Positions 63,137-64,000 of a stretch of 64,000 nt of DNA are shown in pieces. This DNA comes from Spirochaetota bacterium (GTDB taxonomy: Bacteria; Spirochaetota; UBA4802; UBA5550): positions 124,001 to 188,000 of the forward strand of contig JAGNKX010000004.1 in NCBI GenBank assembly GCA_017999915.1, read 5' to 3'. The position numbers were made by a program, and so were the translations under genes. The first letter of the stretch is position 1. Every line of letters begins with the position of its first letter. The notes under the pieces were generated by a model. The model searched no databases and was not told where the DNA came from. It saw nothing but the letters and a program-made list of their open reading frames with translations.

Positions 63137-63952
63137 ATGAACCAGGACCAGGTAAAAGAAAAGCTCCTCATGCTTGACAACAAGGTGGAAGACTTCACCG
63201 TCATCCTCTCAGGGAAGGAGAGCAAAAAAGTCGACGGACTCTATTATCCCGACAGCAGGGAGATCATCATCCATAACAAGAATTTCAATGATGACAACCA
63301 GCTGATCTACACCGCCATTCATGAATTCGCCCATCATCTTCATCATACACGCTCGCCGGTGCCTGTTTCGTCACGGGCCCATACGAACAAATTCTGGGAT
63401 ATTTTTCACAAGCTCCTCTTTCGGGCTGAGGAAAACGGCATTTACAACAATATATTCAGGCAGGACAAGCGGTTCGTTGATCTGTCGAATAATATCAGAA
63501 CCAAGTACCTTGCCGTGAACGGAAATCTCATGAAAGAGCTCGGGGGCCTCCTTGAGAAAGCCCACGCCCTCTGCGAAGAGCTCAACGTCTCCTATGACGA
63601 CTATGTTGACCGGGAGCTCCTCCTTCACAGGAACACGGCCAGGCTCCTGATGAAGATCAACACGATGAACATCAACCCGGCGATCGGCTACGAGAACATG
63701 AAAACCGTGGCCTCCATCAAGGACGATTACTCGAGGGGCCGCGCGGAGGAGGCCTTTGCCGAAGGGATGTCGCCTGACATGGTCAAGGCCGAATTTTCGT
63801 CGCGGGATAAATCCGATAATTCCATCGATGTTCTGCTCCAGGAACGCGACCGCATCGAGCGGTCCATTGACACTCTGACAAAAAAACTGGCAAAGATAGA
63901 ACGCAGGATCAACGATTTAAAATATGAAGCTCCTTCGCGAGGTAAAAAATGA
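63137..63952 (+). CDS. HExxH-motif putative metalloprotein with coiled-coil tail
   Basis: A 271-residue soluble protein. The motif 'YTAIHEFAHHLHH' (His62, Glu63, His66) is a zinc-metallopeptidase signature. The C-terminal third ('LLQERDRIERSIDTLTKKLAKIERRINDL') is a coiled coil. There is no signal peptide, so it is likely cytosolic. Family not recognised. Its stop overlaps the next ATG (ATGA), so it is coupled to the gene that leaves the window. Confidence 0.75.
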   Translation: MNQDQVKEKLLMLDNKVEDFTVILSGKESKKVDGLYYPDSREIIIHNKNFNDDNQLIYTAIHEFAHHLHHTRSPVPVSSRAHTNKFWDIFHKLLFRAEENGIYNNIFRQDKRFVDLSNNIRTKYLAVNGNLMKELGGLLEKAHALCEELNVSYDDYVDRELLLHRNTARLLMKINTMNINPAIGYENMKTVASIKDDYSRGRAEEAFAEGMSPDMVKAEFSSRDKSDNSIDVLLQERDRIERSIDTLTKKLAKIERRINDLKYEAPSRGKK

Positions 63953-64000
63953 CAAAGACGGCACGTGACAGTAAAACCATTGATAAGATAAAGGAAACGA
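63949..64000 (+). CDS. Start of a gene cut by the window end
   Basis: The ATG overlaps the stop of the HExxH gene by four bases, and only 17 codons are visible ('MTKTARDSKTIDKIKET'). Too short for identification; the coupling suggests the same operon. Confidence 0.6.
   Translation, partial: MTKTARDSKTIDKIKET

Overview
The window is a chromosomal segment from a Gram-negative (diderm) bacterium, most likely a free-living or uncultured spirochaete related to the Leptospira lineage. This is an inference from gene content: an AsmA-type envelope protein, lipoproteins with loose lipoboxes, a CHASE2 adenylate cyclase, a 7TM-DISM sensor ending in an RsbW/HATPase-like domain, OmpL47-like Ig repeats, MORN-repeat exported proteins and DUF2279. 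I saw no rRNA, tRNA, CRISPR array, transposase or phage gene. Coding density is high and both strands are used in short operons.

Layout. 1-10.9 kb: end of an AsmA-like protein, CHASE2 cyclase, argS, a cinA/TPR pair, aroQ, a zinc-ribbon membrane protein and a response regulator. 11.1-16.8 kb: radical SAM protein, glmS, hisI-hisG and an orphan HATPase. 17-24 kb: a 148-bp multi-hairpin repeat (copy A), a 7TM sensor, envelope/exported proteins including a YHYH protein with a very long Lys/Asp tail, and a stand-alone CheB.

24.3-43.9 kb is the most unusual region. It looks like an undescribed acyl/polyketide-like pathway: FabF-type KS, ACP and malonyl-type AT; a DarB-like KAS III whose Cys is kept but whose His/Asn positions look changed; two crotonases (one frameshifted in a nine-base homopolymer); a hotdog thioesterase; a FadB-type 3-hydroxyacyl dehydrogenase; three B12-type radical SAM enzymes; a BtrH-like acyltransferase beside a second ACP; a methyltransferase; an MBL hydrolase; and an Rrf2 regulator with three cysteines. 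No FabG or FabZ is present, so ketoreduction and dehydration may be done by beta-oxidation-type enzymes. Inside the block sits a pair of secreted trypsin-like proteins, one with an intact catalytic triad and its neighbour with all three triad residues replaced.

43.9-64 kb: rhomboid protease, DUF5715 protein, two MORN proteins, a 59-residue eight-cysteine protein missed by length cut-offs, a lone cyclic-nucleotide-binding protein, repeat copy B (inverted relative to copy A), a possible small RNA with terminator, TerB-like protein, the MrfA-MrfB (YprA/YprB) DNA-repair pair, a YedF/DUF3343 selenium-linked pair, dinB (possibly leaderless), asnS followed by an AsnRS-like paralogue without the anticodon-binding domain, purB, a SPASM radical SAM protein, a Na/Pi-type transporter with a PhoU-like tail and an HExxH protein.
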